Source of the DNA: CAVZOY01 sp963777095
Lineage (GTDB): Bacteria > Actinomycetota > Actinomycetes > Mycobacteriales > Geodermatophilaceae
Assembly (NCBI GenBank): GCA_963777095.1
Contig: CAVZOY010000001.1
Location: forward strand, 124,001-188,000
Length of the DNA: 64,000 nucleotides
Reading direction: 5' to 3'
Positions within the stretch are counted from its first letter, which is position 1; each line of letters opens with the position of its first letter. A program made the position numbers and the translations under genes. Below the pieces are notes generated by a model that had not been told where the DNA came from, ran no database searches, and was given only the letters and a program-made list of their open reading frames with translations. Shown piece by piece: positions 39,015 through 48,902 of the stretch.

Positions 39015-39935
39015 ATGAGACGGCACCACGCCGCGGCGGTCCTGGTCTCTGCGCTGGCGGTCACCGCCTGTACGTCATCGGGGCAAGCTGCCCCGGGGCG
39101 ACCCGCTGCGACCGAGGCTCCGCCGCAGGTCGAGGGAGCTCTGCTCTTCGCCGACGAGGGGGACATCTCCGTGTACGAGGGGACGGCCGCCAGGAGACTC
39201 ACGAACACGGCCACGTCCGAGGCGGTTCCCTCCCGGTCGCCTGACGGGCCCCGGATCCTGTTCATCCGCAGCGATGCGGCCGGGAGCGGTGACCTCTTCA
39301 CGATGGCTGCGGATGGCGGCGACGAGGTGCAGTTGACGAGCACGCCCCGGAGCGAAGGGACGGCCGAATGGTCGCCCGATGGCACCGAGATCGCGTACGC
39401 CACGTTCGAGGAGGGCGAGGGGGGCACGGTCTGGGTCATCAACGCCGATGGCACCGATCCCCACGAGATCTACGCGGAGCCCGACGCCTATGTCGGCGTC
39501 CAGGACTGGTCGCCGGACGGCCGGAGCCTGCTCCTGGGTGTCGATCGGGGTGGCGGCGGTGAACTCGACCTCTACGCCATCGGCGTCGACGGCACGGGTC
39601 TCGCCCAGCTGACGACGGCACGGGGTGACGACAGCGGCGGCCGGTGGCGACCCGACGGCGAACAGATCGTGTTCTGGAGCGACGGCAACCCGCAGGGCGC
39701 CGGCATCTACCTCATGCAGAGCGACGGATCGAAGCAGACGCTGCTTCTTGCCGACCCCCTGGGCGCCGACACCATCGCCTTGGCCTGGTCACCGGACGCC
39801 GAGCGGATCGCCTGGGTCGCCAAGTTCGAGGGCGGCGACGGATCACCGATCTTCGTGATGCGGTCCGACGGCACGGATCTCCAGCAACTGTCCGGTGACC
39901 TGCAGGAGAGGACGTCGCTCGACTGGACGAGCTGA
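39015..39935 (+). CDS. TolB-like beta-propeller lipoprotein
   Basis: This 306-residue protein starts with a lipoprotein signal (ALAVTAC lipobox, Cys at about residue 19). A low-complexity linker is followed by repeated PD40/TolB propeller blades with W/R-SPDG motifs (RSPDGPRILFIRS, WSPDGTEIAYATF, WSPDGRSLLLGV, WRPDGEQIVFWS, WSPDAERIAWVAKF). It is membrane-anchored on the outside and probably binds protein or carbohydrate ligands. It follows the small secreted protein by 12 bases. It is convergent with the GH43 gene with 5 bases between stop codons. Confidence 0.87.
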   Translation: MRRHHAAAVLVSALAVTACTSSGQAAPGRPAATEAPPQVEGALLFADEGDISVYEGTAARRLTNTATSEAVPSRSPDGPRILFIRSDAAGSGDLFTMAADGGDEVQLTSTPRSEGTAEWSPDGTEIAYATFEEGEGGTVWVINADGTDPHEIYAEPDAYVGVQDWSPDGRSLLLGVDRGGGGELDLYAIGVDGTGLAQLTTARGDDSGGRWRPDGEQIVFWSDGNPQGAGIYLMQSDGSKQTLLLADPLGADTIALAWSPDAERIAWVAKFEGGDGSPIFVMRSDGTDLQQLSGDLQERTSLDWTS

Positions 39936-39940
39936 GACGG

Positions 39941-40935
39941 TCAGCCCTCGTCGAGCACGACCACCGGCTCGCCGTCCTCCCACTCGAGCGGGACCACGTT
40001 GACGCCGCGCTCGATGAACGCGAGGTCCCAGGAGTGGAACACCAGCCGGTCCGAGCCGTCCGGGCGCCGTCACGACGTCCTGACCGCCGGGGCCGACGAA
40101 CGTGCCGGCACTCGCGTCCGTGGTCAGCAGCGGTTCCTCGGCCTTGGTGAACGGGCCGGTCGGGGCGTCGGCCGTGGCGTACCCGATCGCGTAGGCGTCG
40201 CTGCCGTAGTCGTTCGCCGAGTACATCAGCACGTAGCTGCCGTCCCGCTCGACGAGGGTGGGCGCCTCGACGAGGTTGCCCTCCCACGGCTGGTCCTGCT
40301 TCACCAGCCGGGTCGCCTCGCCGGCGAGGCTCAGGCCGTCGTCGCTGAGCGGCGCGATGTGCAGCCAGGTGTCCTTGCCGCAGCAGTTGCCGTCGTTCTT
40401 CCAGAGCAGGTACGAGCGTGCCGTCCTCGTCCAGGAACGTCGAGGCGTCGATCGCGCCGCCCTCGTCGTCCGGGCAGATCAGCATCTCGTCGCCGACGAC
40501 CTCGAACGGGCCCTCGGGGGCGTCGGCGGTGGCCACCGCGATGCACTGGAAGGTCGGGATCGAAGTTGGTGGTCGTCGTGTACATGACGAACGTCGACCC
40601 GATCTGCGTCACCTCCGGCGCCCAGGTCTTGCCGGGGATGACCCAGGTCGGCAGCTCGCGGGAGCGCGTCCTCCGTCAACACCTCCCAGGTGGCGAGGTC
40701 GGTCGAGGTGGCCACCTGGACGTTGCGGGAGTTGCCTTCCGTCGCGTAGGCGTAGTAGGTCCCGTCGACCTCCAGGACGTCGGGGTCGGGGAAGTTCTGG
40801 TCGATGACCGGATTGCCCGATGCCCCCGACGGCTCCTCCGCCGCCGACGGCTCGGCGCTCTCACTGGAAGCGCCGGCAGCCGCACCCGGCGAGCAGCAGG
40901 GCCCCGGCCAGCGCAGCGGTCCTTCCGAAGCGCAT
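39941..40935 (-). CDS. GH43-family glycoside hydrolase lipoprotein (five frame breaks)
   Basis: The corrected length is exactly 330 codons. A lipoprotein signal (RFGRTAALAGALLLAGC) is followed by the five-bladed GH43 propeller. The catalytic triad is visible as Asp in NFPDPDVLEVDGTYYAY, Asp in GGAIDASTFLDEDGT and Glu in NLVEAPTLVERDGSYV. It likely removes arabinose or xylose side chains from plant polysaccharides outside the cell. Extra bases are inferred near 40875, 40660, 40558, 40416 and 40070; the residues on either side of each join into family-like sequence. The ATG overlaps the epimerase stop by one base. It is the last gene of the LacI-controlled leftward operon. Confidence 0.85.
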
Positions 40936-41977
40936 CACGCGGCGTCCTCCGCACCGAACCGCAGCACCGTCCGGGTCTCGTAGCGCTCGCCCGGCCGCAG
41001 CACCGTCGAGGGGAAGTCCGGCCGGTTGGGGGAGTCGGGCAGGTGCTGGGTCTCCAGGCACAGCCCGTCGCCCTGCCGCATCGCGCGCCCGCCCCGCCCG
41101 GCGGCGGCGCCGTCGAGGAAGTTGCCGGAGTAGAACTGCACGCTCGGCTGGTCGGTGAGCACCTCGAGGACGCGGCCCGAGCCGCGGGTCGCGCACGCGG
41201 GCGGCGAGCCGGAGCCCGTCGTCCGGATCGAGCACCCAGGCGTGGTCGTAGCCGCGGGCGTGCCGCAGCTGCGGATGCGGCGACCGGAGCCGGTCCCCGA
41301 TCCGGCGGGGCGTCCGGAAGTCCATCGGGGTGCCCTCGACGTCGGTCACCTCGGTGGGGATGAGCTCGGCGTCGACGGCGACGAAGCCTGACGCCGGCAG
41401 CTCGAGCACGTGGTCCTCGATCGTGCCGCCGCCGGCGAGGTTCCAGTACGCGTGGTTGGTCAGGTTCACCACCGTCGGCCGGTCCGTGCGTGGCCGTGTA
41501 CCGCAGCTCCAGGCCGCCCTCGTCCAGGGTGTACGTGACGGTGGCGTCGAGGGTGCCGGGGAAGCCCATCTCGCCGTCCGGACTGGTGCGGGACAGCTCG
41601 ACGCCGCCCGGCACCTCGCGCGCCGACCACAGCCGGGCGTGAGAAGCCCTCCGGCCCGCCGTGCAGGCAGGCGGCGCCGTGGTTGGCCGGCAGCACGTGC
41701 TCGACGCCGTCCAGCGAGAAGCGTGCCCCGCGCGATGCGGTTGGCGAACCGGCCGACCACCGCGCCCGAGGTAGCCGACGTCGGAGAGGTAGCCGTCGAG
41801 GTCGTCGTAGCCGAGGGTGACCTCCGCCGGGCGACCGGCGGCGTCCGGTGCCCGCACCGACTGCAGGACGGCGCCGTAGGTCAGCACCGCCGCCTCGATG
41901 CCACCGCCCTCCAGGACGTACCGCTCGACGGACCGGCCGTCGGGCAGCGTGCCGAACTGCTCGCTGCGTACGCTCAC
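40935..41977 (-). CDS. aldose 1-epimerase (five frame breaks)
   Basis: This mutarotase is 346 codons after correction and interconverts alpha and beta sugar anomers. GTG 41977 starts SVRSEQFGTLPDGRSVERY. VVGRFANRIARG carries the substrate Asn/Arg, NHGAACLHGGPEGF and VVNLTNHAYWNLAG the catalytic His residues, and QPSVQFYSGNFLDG the late family motif with the general base in the preceding region. Extra bases are inferred near 41766, 41728, 41642, 41482 and 41190. It lies between the permease genes and the GH43 gene with GTGA and TGATG overlaps, so it belongs to the sugar operon. Confidence 0.85.
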
Positions 41978-42883
41978 CCCTTCAGTCCGGAGCGGGACAC
42001 GCCCTCGATGATGAATCGCTGCGAGAAGAGGTACAGCGCGAGCACCGGGGCGCTGGCGACGACCGCACCGGCCATCAGCAGGTCGTAGCGCACGGCGTTG
42101 GCGGTCTGGAGCGTGGACAGGCCGGCGGGCAGTGTCTGGTTCTCCGGGCTGAACAGCACGTAGACCGGCCAGAGGAAGTCGTTGTAGTTGGTCAGGAACG
42201 ACAGCATCGCCAGGGTCACCAGCGCCGGACGGGAGAGCGGCAGGACGACCTTCCAGAACACCTGCCAGCGGTTGGCCCCGTCGAGCCGGGCCGCCTCCTC
42301 GAGCTCGAGCGGGAGCTGGACGAAGAACTGGCGCAGGAAGAAGACACCGAAGGCCGACGCCGCCGTCGGGACGATGATGGCGATCAGGGTGTCGAGCCAG
42401 AAGAGCTTGCCGACGATCAGGTAGTTCGGGATGACCAGGATGACCGGCGGCACGAACAGCGTCGCGACGATCATCCCGAACACGATCCCCTTGCCCCGGA
42501 ACTCCATCCGGGCCAGGGCGTAGGCGGCCATGGCCGACGTGGCCACCACCAGCAGGGCGTGCAGCGCCGGCCGCGATCATGCTGTTGGCGAACCAGCGCA
42601 GCACCGGCGTCTCGCCGCTGCCGGCGAGCAGGGTCTTGTAGGCGTCGAGGCTGAAGGGGATCGGCAGCCAGCTCGGCGGCAGCGAGGTGGCGTCCGCCCG
42701 GGTCTTGAACGACGTCACCAGCATGAAGACCAGCGGGCTGATGAACGCCAGGGCGATGAGGATCAGCACCACGTAGCGCAGGGCGCGCCGGACCTTCAGC
42801 CGGGTCGGCATCGCCGTCGTCGGCCGTTTCGCCGGCGGCGCCGACTCCGTCGTCCCCGGACGGGAACTCAAGGACGTCGACAT
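41974..42883 (-). CDS. CUT1 sugar ABC transporter permease, MalG type (one frame break)
   Basis: This inner-membrane subunit is 303 codons after correction and has six helices. The N-terminal helix is ALRYVVLILIALAFISPLVF. The frame breaks near 42570 (gcggccggcg, one extra base), just before VVATSAMAAYALARM. The EAA loop that contacts the ATPase is EEAARLDGANRWQVFWKVVL. The C-terminus FIIEGVSRSGLKG is typical of MalG-like proteins. It works with the upstream permease and binding protein. No ATPase gene is in the operon, so a shared MsmK-type ATPase is inferred. Confidence 0.88.
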
Positions 42884-42907
42884 CTCAGCCCTTTCCCTGT
42901 CGCAGCA

Positions 42908-43910
42908 TCATCGGGGCCGCCTGCAAGGGGCGCCTGCCTTCTTCTTCTTGATCGCGTCCCGGTCGCGGAAGAGCCAGAACACGACCAGGCTCAGCAGCAC
43001 GAGGAAGACCGTGAGCACGTAGCTCATCGCCGCCGCGCTGCCCATCTGGTAGTTGCGCAGGCCGGTCTCGGCGATCTGGTAGATCGCCGTCCGGGTCTCC
43101 GTGCCGGGCGCGCCCCGGGTGATCAGGTACGACTGCCCGAACATGTTCGCCGAGGCGATGATCGTGATCATCGTGACGAACGAGAGCACCGGCTTGAGCC
43201 CCGGCAGGGTGACGTTGCGGAACTGCTGCCACCTGCTGGCGCCGTCCATCTCGGCCGCCTCGTACAGCTCCTGCGGGATGTCCTGCAGGCCGGCGAGGTA
43301 GATGACGGCGTTGAAGCCGAGCGTCCACCACACGGTGACGCCGACGAGGGCGAACCAGGCCGCCGGCGTCGACGTCGTCCACGAGGTGTCGTCGGGCAGG
43401 CCGAGCAGCCCGAGGTAGTAGTTGACCAGCCCGATGTTGGCGTCGAGCAGGTACCGCCACAGGATGGCGATCACGGCGACGCCGAGGACGTACGGCGCGA
43501 AGTAGACGGCCCGGAACAGGTTCCGGCCCCGGAACTTCTTGTTCATCGCCAGGGCGATCATCAGCGGTACCACCAGCAGCAGCGGCACGCTGGCCACGGT
43601 GAAGATCGCCGTCGCCCGCATCGCCGACCAGAACGCCGAGAACGTGATCGACCCCGGCGTGAACAGGTCGATGTAGTTCTCCAGGCCGACGAACGGCTTG
43701 TTGGGCAGGGTGAAGTCGTACCGGTGCAGGCTGATGTAGAGGCCGTAGCACGATCGGGCCGAGGACGAAGGCCAGGAAGAGCACCAGGTAGGGCGCCAGG
43801 AACAGCCAGGGTGCGGCTCCGGCGTCGTGGGGGTTCCGCCGCCGCGGCGCCCCGCCGCGGCGGTCGTCGGAGACGGTTTCGCTGCGGGGCGCCGTGACGG
43901 TGGAGGCCAT
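42908..43910 (-). CDS. CUT1 sugar ABC transporter permease, MalF type (one frame break)
   Basis: This inner-membrane subunit is 334 codons after correction. APWLFLAPYLVLFLAFVLGP is the first helix. A break near 43748 (gtgctacggc, one extra C) joins it to YGLYISLHRYDF. The EAA loop is YEAAEMDGASRWQQFRNVTL. The short C-terminus after IKKKKAG is the expected cytosolic tail. Its ATG is one base past the stop of the binding-protein gene and its stop is 24 bases before the MalG-type start. Confidence 0.88.
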
Positions 43911-43911
43911 G

Positions 43912-45208
43912 TCAGTCCCCGAAGGACTCTCGCGTTGCGCTCCATCAGCTCGGTGGCCTTGCTGGCCGCCGATCCGAGGGCGTCCGCGGGGTCGGCTTCG
44001 CCGAGCACGCCGTTGGCGACGGCGGGCTCGAGCGCCTCGGCCTGCACACCACCGAGTCCGGGGACCGGCGGCAGGAAGTGCATGGCGTCGATCACCTCGG
44101 CGATCGGGGCCTGCGGGAACTCGGCGGCGCTCTCACGCTGCGACAGCCGCGCCGGGATCATCGCTGAACCGGCCCATTCCGCCGGAGTGCTCGCTCATCC
44201 ACGCGATGAACACCTGAGCGGCCTTGGACTTGTTCTCGTCCTCGGCGCCCTGCTTGCTGATGAAGAAGTGGTGCGAGTTCGCCCACTGGGCCTGCTCGTC
44301 GAAGATCGCCGGGATGGGGGCGATGCCGTAGGGCGTCTTGTTCGACTCGAGGTCGTTGATCTGCCAGATGCCGTCCCAGGTGATCGACGTCTCGCCGTTC
44401 TTGAAGGCGACGTACTGCGCGTCGATCGCGACGTTCGGCCGGGCTGTAGCCGTCCTCGACGATCGACCGCTGCCACTCCAGCGCGGCCACGCCGGCCTCG
44501 GAGTCGTAGGCGGCCTCGGTGCCGTCGCCGTAGGGCTCCTCGCCCTGCTGCCACATCAGCGACAGGAAGATGAGGTGGCTGGGCCACAGGGTGGGCATCC
44601 AGAACGGGCTCGTCGTAGCCGGCGTCCTTCAGCTTGTCGAGGGCGTCCATGAACGACGCCTCGTCGGTCGGCGGCTCGGTGATGCCGGCCTTCTCGAAGT
44701 GCTCGGTGTTGTAGTACATGGCCAGCGAGTGGACGTCGAGCGGGATGCCGTACCGCTCGTCGTTGTAGATGCCGGCTTCCCAGATCTCGGGGGTGAAGTC
44801 GTCCTCGCGAGATCCCGATGCCCTCGGCGAGGCTCGTCCAGCGGCACGATGATGCTGCGCGCCGCGTGCGTCGCCAGCTGGTCGAGGTGCATGACGCCGA
44901 CGTCAGGGCCCTGGCCGGCCTGCACGGCCGCGGGCACCCGCTGGTAGAAGTCGGCCCACTGGATGGTGTTCGACTCGATCGTGATGTTGTCGTTCTCCTC
45001 CTTGAACTTCTTGACCAGGTCCTCCATGAACGGGCCGTCACCGCCGGTGAAGCCGTTCCAGTAGGACAGCGTCACGGCCGGGCCGTCGTACTCGCCCGTG
45101 AATTCGCCGGTCGTCGGCCTGCTGGGGCCCGGCTCCCTGGCCTCCACCGCAGGCGGTGAGTGCCAGGAGGCCCGCGGCGGTCGCCGCGGTCCACGTCGTT
45201 CGTCTCAT
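43912..45208 (-). CDS. extracellular sugar-binding lipoprotein of the ABC transporter (seven frame breaks)
   Basis: This family 1 solute-binding protein is 430 codons after correction. A lipoprotein signal ends at AGLLALTACGG. The mature part shows VTLSYWNGFTGGDG, KKFKEENDNITIESNTIQW, PDVGVMHLDQLATH, MYYNTEHFEKAGI, a WMPTLW segment, TSITWDGIWQIND and the late FIAWMSEHSGGMGRF, all typical of maltose-binding-like proteins. Extra bases are inferred near 45142, 44832, 44808, 44609, 44438, 44163 and 43930. GAGGAG lies upstream of the ATG. It follows the GH51 gene by 41 bases, so its ligand is probably an arabino-oligosaccharide. Confidence 0.85.
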
Positions 45209-45249
45209 CTGCTGCTCCTCGTCGTTGAGTACGGATGGGTCGGTCGTGG

Positions 45250-46769
45250 TCAGGACGCCGGCTCGGGAACGAGCCGGAGGACGTTCCAGGACGCCGGCGG
45301 GAGGGCGACGGCGAGCCGCCGGTCCTCCAGCCGTGCGTCCCGACCCGGCCGCGGCACGACGCGATCGGGCTGGTCGGCGGTGTTGCGGGCCTGCGAGGTC
45401 GTCGTCGGCGAGCACGGAGTGCTCGGCGACCGCATCGGGCCGAAGCCGCGCAGGTCGGCGGTCAGCGGCAGCGGGTCGGTGGTGCTGCGGTTGACCGCGA
45501 AGAGGCACACGTCGCCGGTGGCGTCGTCGAAGGTCGCCGTGGCGTGCAGCAGCGGCACCTCGCCGTAGCGCTCGGTCTCGTAGGTCGGCGACTGCAGCAG
45601 CGTGCGCAGGACCTGGCCCCGCGCGAGGCGGGCCGCCTGGGCGAACGGGTGGAAGATCGTCTGCCGCCACGCGCGGCCGCCGGGCTCGGTGAGGATCGGC
45701 GCGATGATGTTGACCAGCTGCGCCTGGCAGGCGACCGCGACGCGGTCGGCGTGGTTGAGCAGCGAGATCAGGTAGCTGCCGACGACGACGGCGTCGACGA
45801 CGGTGAAGCTGTCCTCGATCAGCGGGCGGGCGTGCTGCCAGTCGAGGTTGATCTGGCCGACGAAGCGCTCCTGGTACCAGACGTTCCACTCGTCGAAGGC
45901 CAGCCGCAGCTTGCTTGGGTCGACCGCAGCCGCGCGCCGACGTGGTCGGCGGTGGCGACGACCGCGTCGATGAACCGGTCCATGTCCGTCGCCGTCGCGA
46001 GGAAGCTGTCGACGTCGTCGCCGTGCTGCTCGTAGTACGCGTGCAGGGAGATGTAGTCGACGACGTCGTAGGTGTGCTCGAGCACCGTCGCCTCCCACGA
46101 GGCGAACGTCGGCATGGTGCTGTTCGAGCTGCCGACGGCGACCAGCTCGATCGGTCGGGTCGACCAGGCGCATGGCCTTGCCGGCCTCGGCCGCCAGGCG
46201 CCCGTACTCGTGCGCCGTCTTCTGCCCGATCTGCCACGGCCCGTCGAGCTCGTTGCCCAGGCACCAGAGCTTGATCTCGTGCGGGTCCTTGACCCCGTGC
46301 GACCGGCGCAGGTCGGACAGGTAGCGTGCCGCCGGGGTGGTTGGCGTACTCGAGCAGGTCGCAGGCCTCCTGCACCCCGCGGGTGCCGAGGTTGACCGCC
46401 ATCATCGGCTCGACGCCGGCCGTGCGGGCCCAGCGTCATGAACTCGTTGAGCCCGACGCTGTTGGGCTCCAGCGAGCGCCATGCCAGGTCCAGCCGGGTC
46501 GGGCGGTCGGCCACCGGACCGACGCCGTCCTCCCAGCGGTAGCTGGACACGAAGTTGCCGCCGGGGTAGCGCACCAGGGTGGGCCCGAGCTCGCGCACCA
46601 GCTCCAGGACGTCGCCGCGGAAGCCGGAGGCGTCGGCGGTGGGGTGGTCGGGTTCGTAGATGCCGGTGTAGACGCAGCGGCCCATGTGCTCGACGAACGA
46701 CCCGAAGAGCCGCCGGTCGACCTCCGCCAGCGCGAAGCGGGGATCGAGGACGAGCGAGGAGCCGGTCAT
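45250..46769 (-). CDS. GH51 alpha-L-arabinofuranosidase (six frame breaks)
   Basis: This intracellular exo-hydrolase is 506 codons after correction, the normal family length, and releases L-arabinose from arabino-oligosaccharides. The N-terminus shows GSFVEHMGRCVYTGIYEPDH and LVRYPGGNFVSSYRWEDGVG. The acid/base Glu is in WCLGNELDGPWQIG and the nucleophile Glu in LAFDEWNVWYQERF. Extra bases are inferred near 46434, 46332, 46154 and 45400, and missing bases near 45922 and 45445. There is no signal peptide, so imported oligosaccharides are its substrate. It is the first gene of the leftward operon, behind a LacI-type operator. Confidence 0.88.
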
Positions 46770-46806
46770 CTGCGGTGTGCCGTCCCAGGTGGGTCGTGAA
46801 GCAGCG

Positions 46807-46825
46807 CCCGGGCTGGCCGCCCGGG
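46807..46825 (-). other. hairpin in the GH51 operon leader
   Basis: CCCGGGC(TGGCC)GCCCGGG is a perfect 7-base-pair stem that directly abuts the LacI-type operator on the side of the leftward operon. It would lie in the 5' untranslated region of that transcript. It has no U run. Confidence 0.45.
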
Positions 46826-46841
46826 TTTACATCGTTGTACA
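46826..46841. promoter_or_regulatory. LacI-type operator between GH51 operon and lacI-family gene
   Basis: TTTACATCGTTGTACA is a near-palindrome centred on CG (TACATCGTTGTA, 10 of 12 positions symmetric), the usual LacI-family operator shape. A close relative, TACAACGTTGTG, lies at 47997-48008 upstream of the rightward genes. The adjacent LacI-family regulator is the expected binder. Confidence 0.7.
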
Positions 46842-46922
46842 CGGTCGGCTGTGAGCGCCGCCACAGGGGCGTTACCGATCGGTGACCTTGACCGAATCGG
46901 GCCGCACAACCCGGCCGGTCGC

Positions 46923-46928
46923 TACCCT
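46923..46928 (+). promoter_or_regulatory. -10 element for leaderless lacI-family gene
   Basis: TACCCT ends 6 bases before GTG 46935, which suggests transcription starting at the start codon. This supports GTG 46935 as the start, with a one-base error shortly after it. Confidence 0.5.
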
Positions 46929-46934
46929 TCGCCC

Positions 46935-47985
46935 GTGGCCGCCGGCGGCAGCGAGCAACCGCGTGGGCCTGCGGCACGTGGCCGAGCGGGCCGGCGTCTC
47001 GGTGAAGACGGTGTCGAACGTGGTCAACGACTACGTCCACGTCACGGAGGCGACCCGCGCGCGGGTTCAGCAGGCCATCGAGGAGCTGAACTACCGGCCC
47101 AACCTGGCTGCCCGGAACCTGCGCCAGGGGCGCTCCGACGTCATCGCGCTCGCGCTGCCGGAGATCGACGCGCCGTACTTCGGCGAGCTGGCCCGCTCGC
47201 TCATCAAGTGCGCGGAGGACAAGGGCTGGACCGTGCTGATCGACCAGACCGACGGTCAGGTGGACCGCGAGCAGCTCGTCCTCGACGGCATCCGCGGGCG
47301 GCTGATCGACGGGCTCATCTTCAGCCCGATCGCCCTGGGCGCCGAGGAGCTCGAGCGCCGGCGCGACACGGTGCCGCTGGTGCTGCTCGGCGAGCGCGTG
47401 TACGACGGCCCGGCCGACCACGTCTCCATCGACAACGTGGCCGCCGCGCGGATGGCCACCGCGCACCTCCTCGACCTCGGCCGGCGGCGGATCGCCGCGA
47501 TCGGCGACCAGCCCCGGCCGCAGTCGCAGACCGCCCATCTGCGGCGGCGCGGGTACGAGGAGGCGCTGGCCGCCGCCGGGCTCCCGGTCGCGGCGGAGCT
47601 GATCGTGGAGGTCGAGGCCTACCACCGCGCGGACGGCGCGGCGGCCGCGCGCCGCGTGATCGCGCTGCCCGAGCCACCGGACGCGCTGTTCTGCTTCAAC
47701 GACCTGCTCGCTCTCGGTGCGCTGCGGGCGCTGCACGACGCCGGGCTGCGGGTGCCCGAGGACGTCGCCGTCGTGGGCTGGGACGACGTCGAGGACAGCC
47801 GCTACAGCACGCCCACGCTGACCACGATCAGCCCGGACAAGCACCAGATCGCCTCGCTCGCGGTGGACTTCCTCGCCGCCCGGCTCGGCGACGGGCGGTC
47901 GGGGCCGCCGCGCGAGGTGACCGCCGACTTCACCCTCGCCGTCCGCGAGAGCACGGGCGGAGCGGGAGCCGGTCCCTCGGTTTGA
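46935..47985 (+). CDS. LacI-family transcriptional regulator
   Basis: This repressor of about 349 residues has a helix-turn-helix plus hinge (LRHVAERAGVSVKTVSNVVN, then IEELNYRPNLAARNLRQGRS) and a periplasmic-binding-protein-like sugar domain (DVIALALPEIDAPYFGELAR to VVGWDDVEDSRYSTPTLTTI). The preferred start is GTG 46935 (VAAGGSE), which needs one extra base removed near 46956; GTG 46963 gives an unbroken but shorter form. It diverges from the GH51 operon and is followed by the dioxygenase and GH43-like genes. Operator-like palindromes lie before both arms. The inducer is probably arabinose or an arabino-oligosaccharide, by inference. Confidence 0.92.
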
Positions 47986-47996
47986 CAGGTGCCCGT

Positions 47997-48008
47997 TACA
48001 ACGTTGTG
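47997..48008. promoter_or_regulatory. LacI-type operator upstream of the dioxygenase gene
   Basis: TACAACGTTGTG is an almost perfect palindrome (only the end bases break symmetry) and resembles the operator at 46826-46841. A TTGACA at 47982-47987, overlapping the end of the lacI-family gene, could be a -35 element, with the operator then lying over the spacer and -10 region, a repressing position. Confidence 0.65.
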
Positions 48009-48041
48009 CAATGAGGCCGACGTCACCTGGAGGGCCCCGCG

Positions 48042-48875
48042 ATGACCACCACTTCCCCGCGCACCGACTACGACCGGTCCGCGATCGAGCACGCGCTCAT
48101 GACCGACGGGATCACGGCGCTGAAGGGCGCCTTCCCGCCCGAGTGGGCCGACCGGATGCGGGAGGACATCGAGGCCGCGTTCGACGAGGCGATCCACCGG
48201 GAGGGCGGCGCAGTGGGCCGCGGGCCGAACCGGTACTACGTCGAGATCCACCCGGAGCAGCTGCGCGGCTTCCTCGACATCGTGTCGCACCCGTGGTTCC
48301 GGACGGTCTGCGAGACCGTCCTGGGGCCGGACTACAAGGTGCTCGAGCTGGGCTTCGACATCCCGTTCGCCGGTGCGCAGAACCAGCCGTGGCACCGCGA
48401 CTTCCCGTCCCCGCCGGAGACGTACGAGCAGCGTCGGCTGACCTCGCTGGCGTTCAACCTCACCGCCGTCGACACGGCGGAGGACATGGGCCCCTTCGAG
48501 ATCGCGCCCGGCACGCAGTGGGAGGCCGGCCTGGACTGGGACCACCAGATGTTCCCGCCGCGCAGCGAGTGGCCCCGGTTCGAGGGTCTCGCGCAGCGCA
48601 AGTACCCGCAGCGGGGCGACATCTCCGTCCGGTCCGCCCTCACGCTGCACCGCGGTACCGCGAACCACTCCGAGAAGTCGCGACCGGTGCTCGTGGTGGG
48701 CGTGGACGCGCCCGGCGCCGGCCACGACGCCTTCCACGACATGGCGATGACCCAGGAGTACTCCGACTCGATCCCCGAGGACGTCCGCGCGCACCTGCTC
48801 GGCCGGGTCGTCGACCGGCTCGAGCCGATCGTCCAGCAGCACACCATCGAGGGTCTGGTGATGGGTGAGGCCTGA
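48042..48875 (+). CDS. phytanoyl-CoA dioxygenase (PhyH)-family Fe(II)/2-oxoglutarate oxygenase
   Basis: This 277-residue cupin-fold oxygenase has the HxD motif in QPWHRDF (His118, Asp120), a distal His in LTLHRGTANHS (His203), and the 2-oxoglutarate Arg in EKSRPVLVV (Arg214), so it should be active. AFNLTAVDTAEDMGPFEIAPGTQ is a PhyH signature. ATG 48042 is preceded by TGGAGGGCC. It is 28 bases upstream of a GH43-like gene and behind a LacI-type operator, so it belongs to the sugar regulon. The family hydroxylates many small molecules; the substrate is unknown, and a sugar or glycoside is inference. Confidence 0.88.
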   Translation: MTTTSPRTDYDRSAIEHALMTDGITALKGAFPPEWADRMREDIEAAFDEAIHREGGAVGRGPNRYYVEIHPEQLRGFLDIVSHPWFRTVCETVLGPDYKVLELGFDIPFAGAQNQPWHRDFPSPPETYEQRRLTSLAFNLTAVDTAEDMGPFEIAPGTQWEAGLDWDHQMFPPRSEWPRFEGLAQRKYPQRGDISVRSALTLHRGTANHSEKSRPVLVVGVDAPGAGHDAFHDMAMTQEYSDSIPEDVRAHLLGRVVDRLEPIVQQHTIEGLVMGEA

Positions 48876-48902
48876 GGAACGGAGCGGATCGAGGTCGCGC
48901 CC

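Noticed and set aside
39941..46769. Programmed frameshifting as the cause of the many breaks
   Set aside because: The sites share no slippery heptamer, stimulatory structure or common motif, they affect up to seven points per gene, and similar breaks occur in unrelated housekeeping genes. A sequence artefact is simpler.
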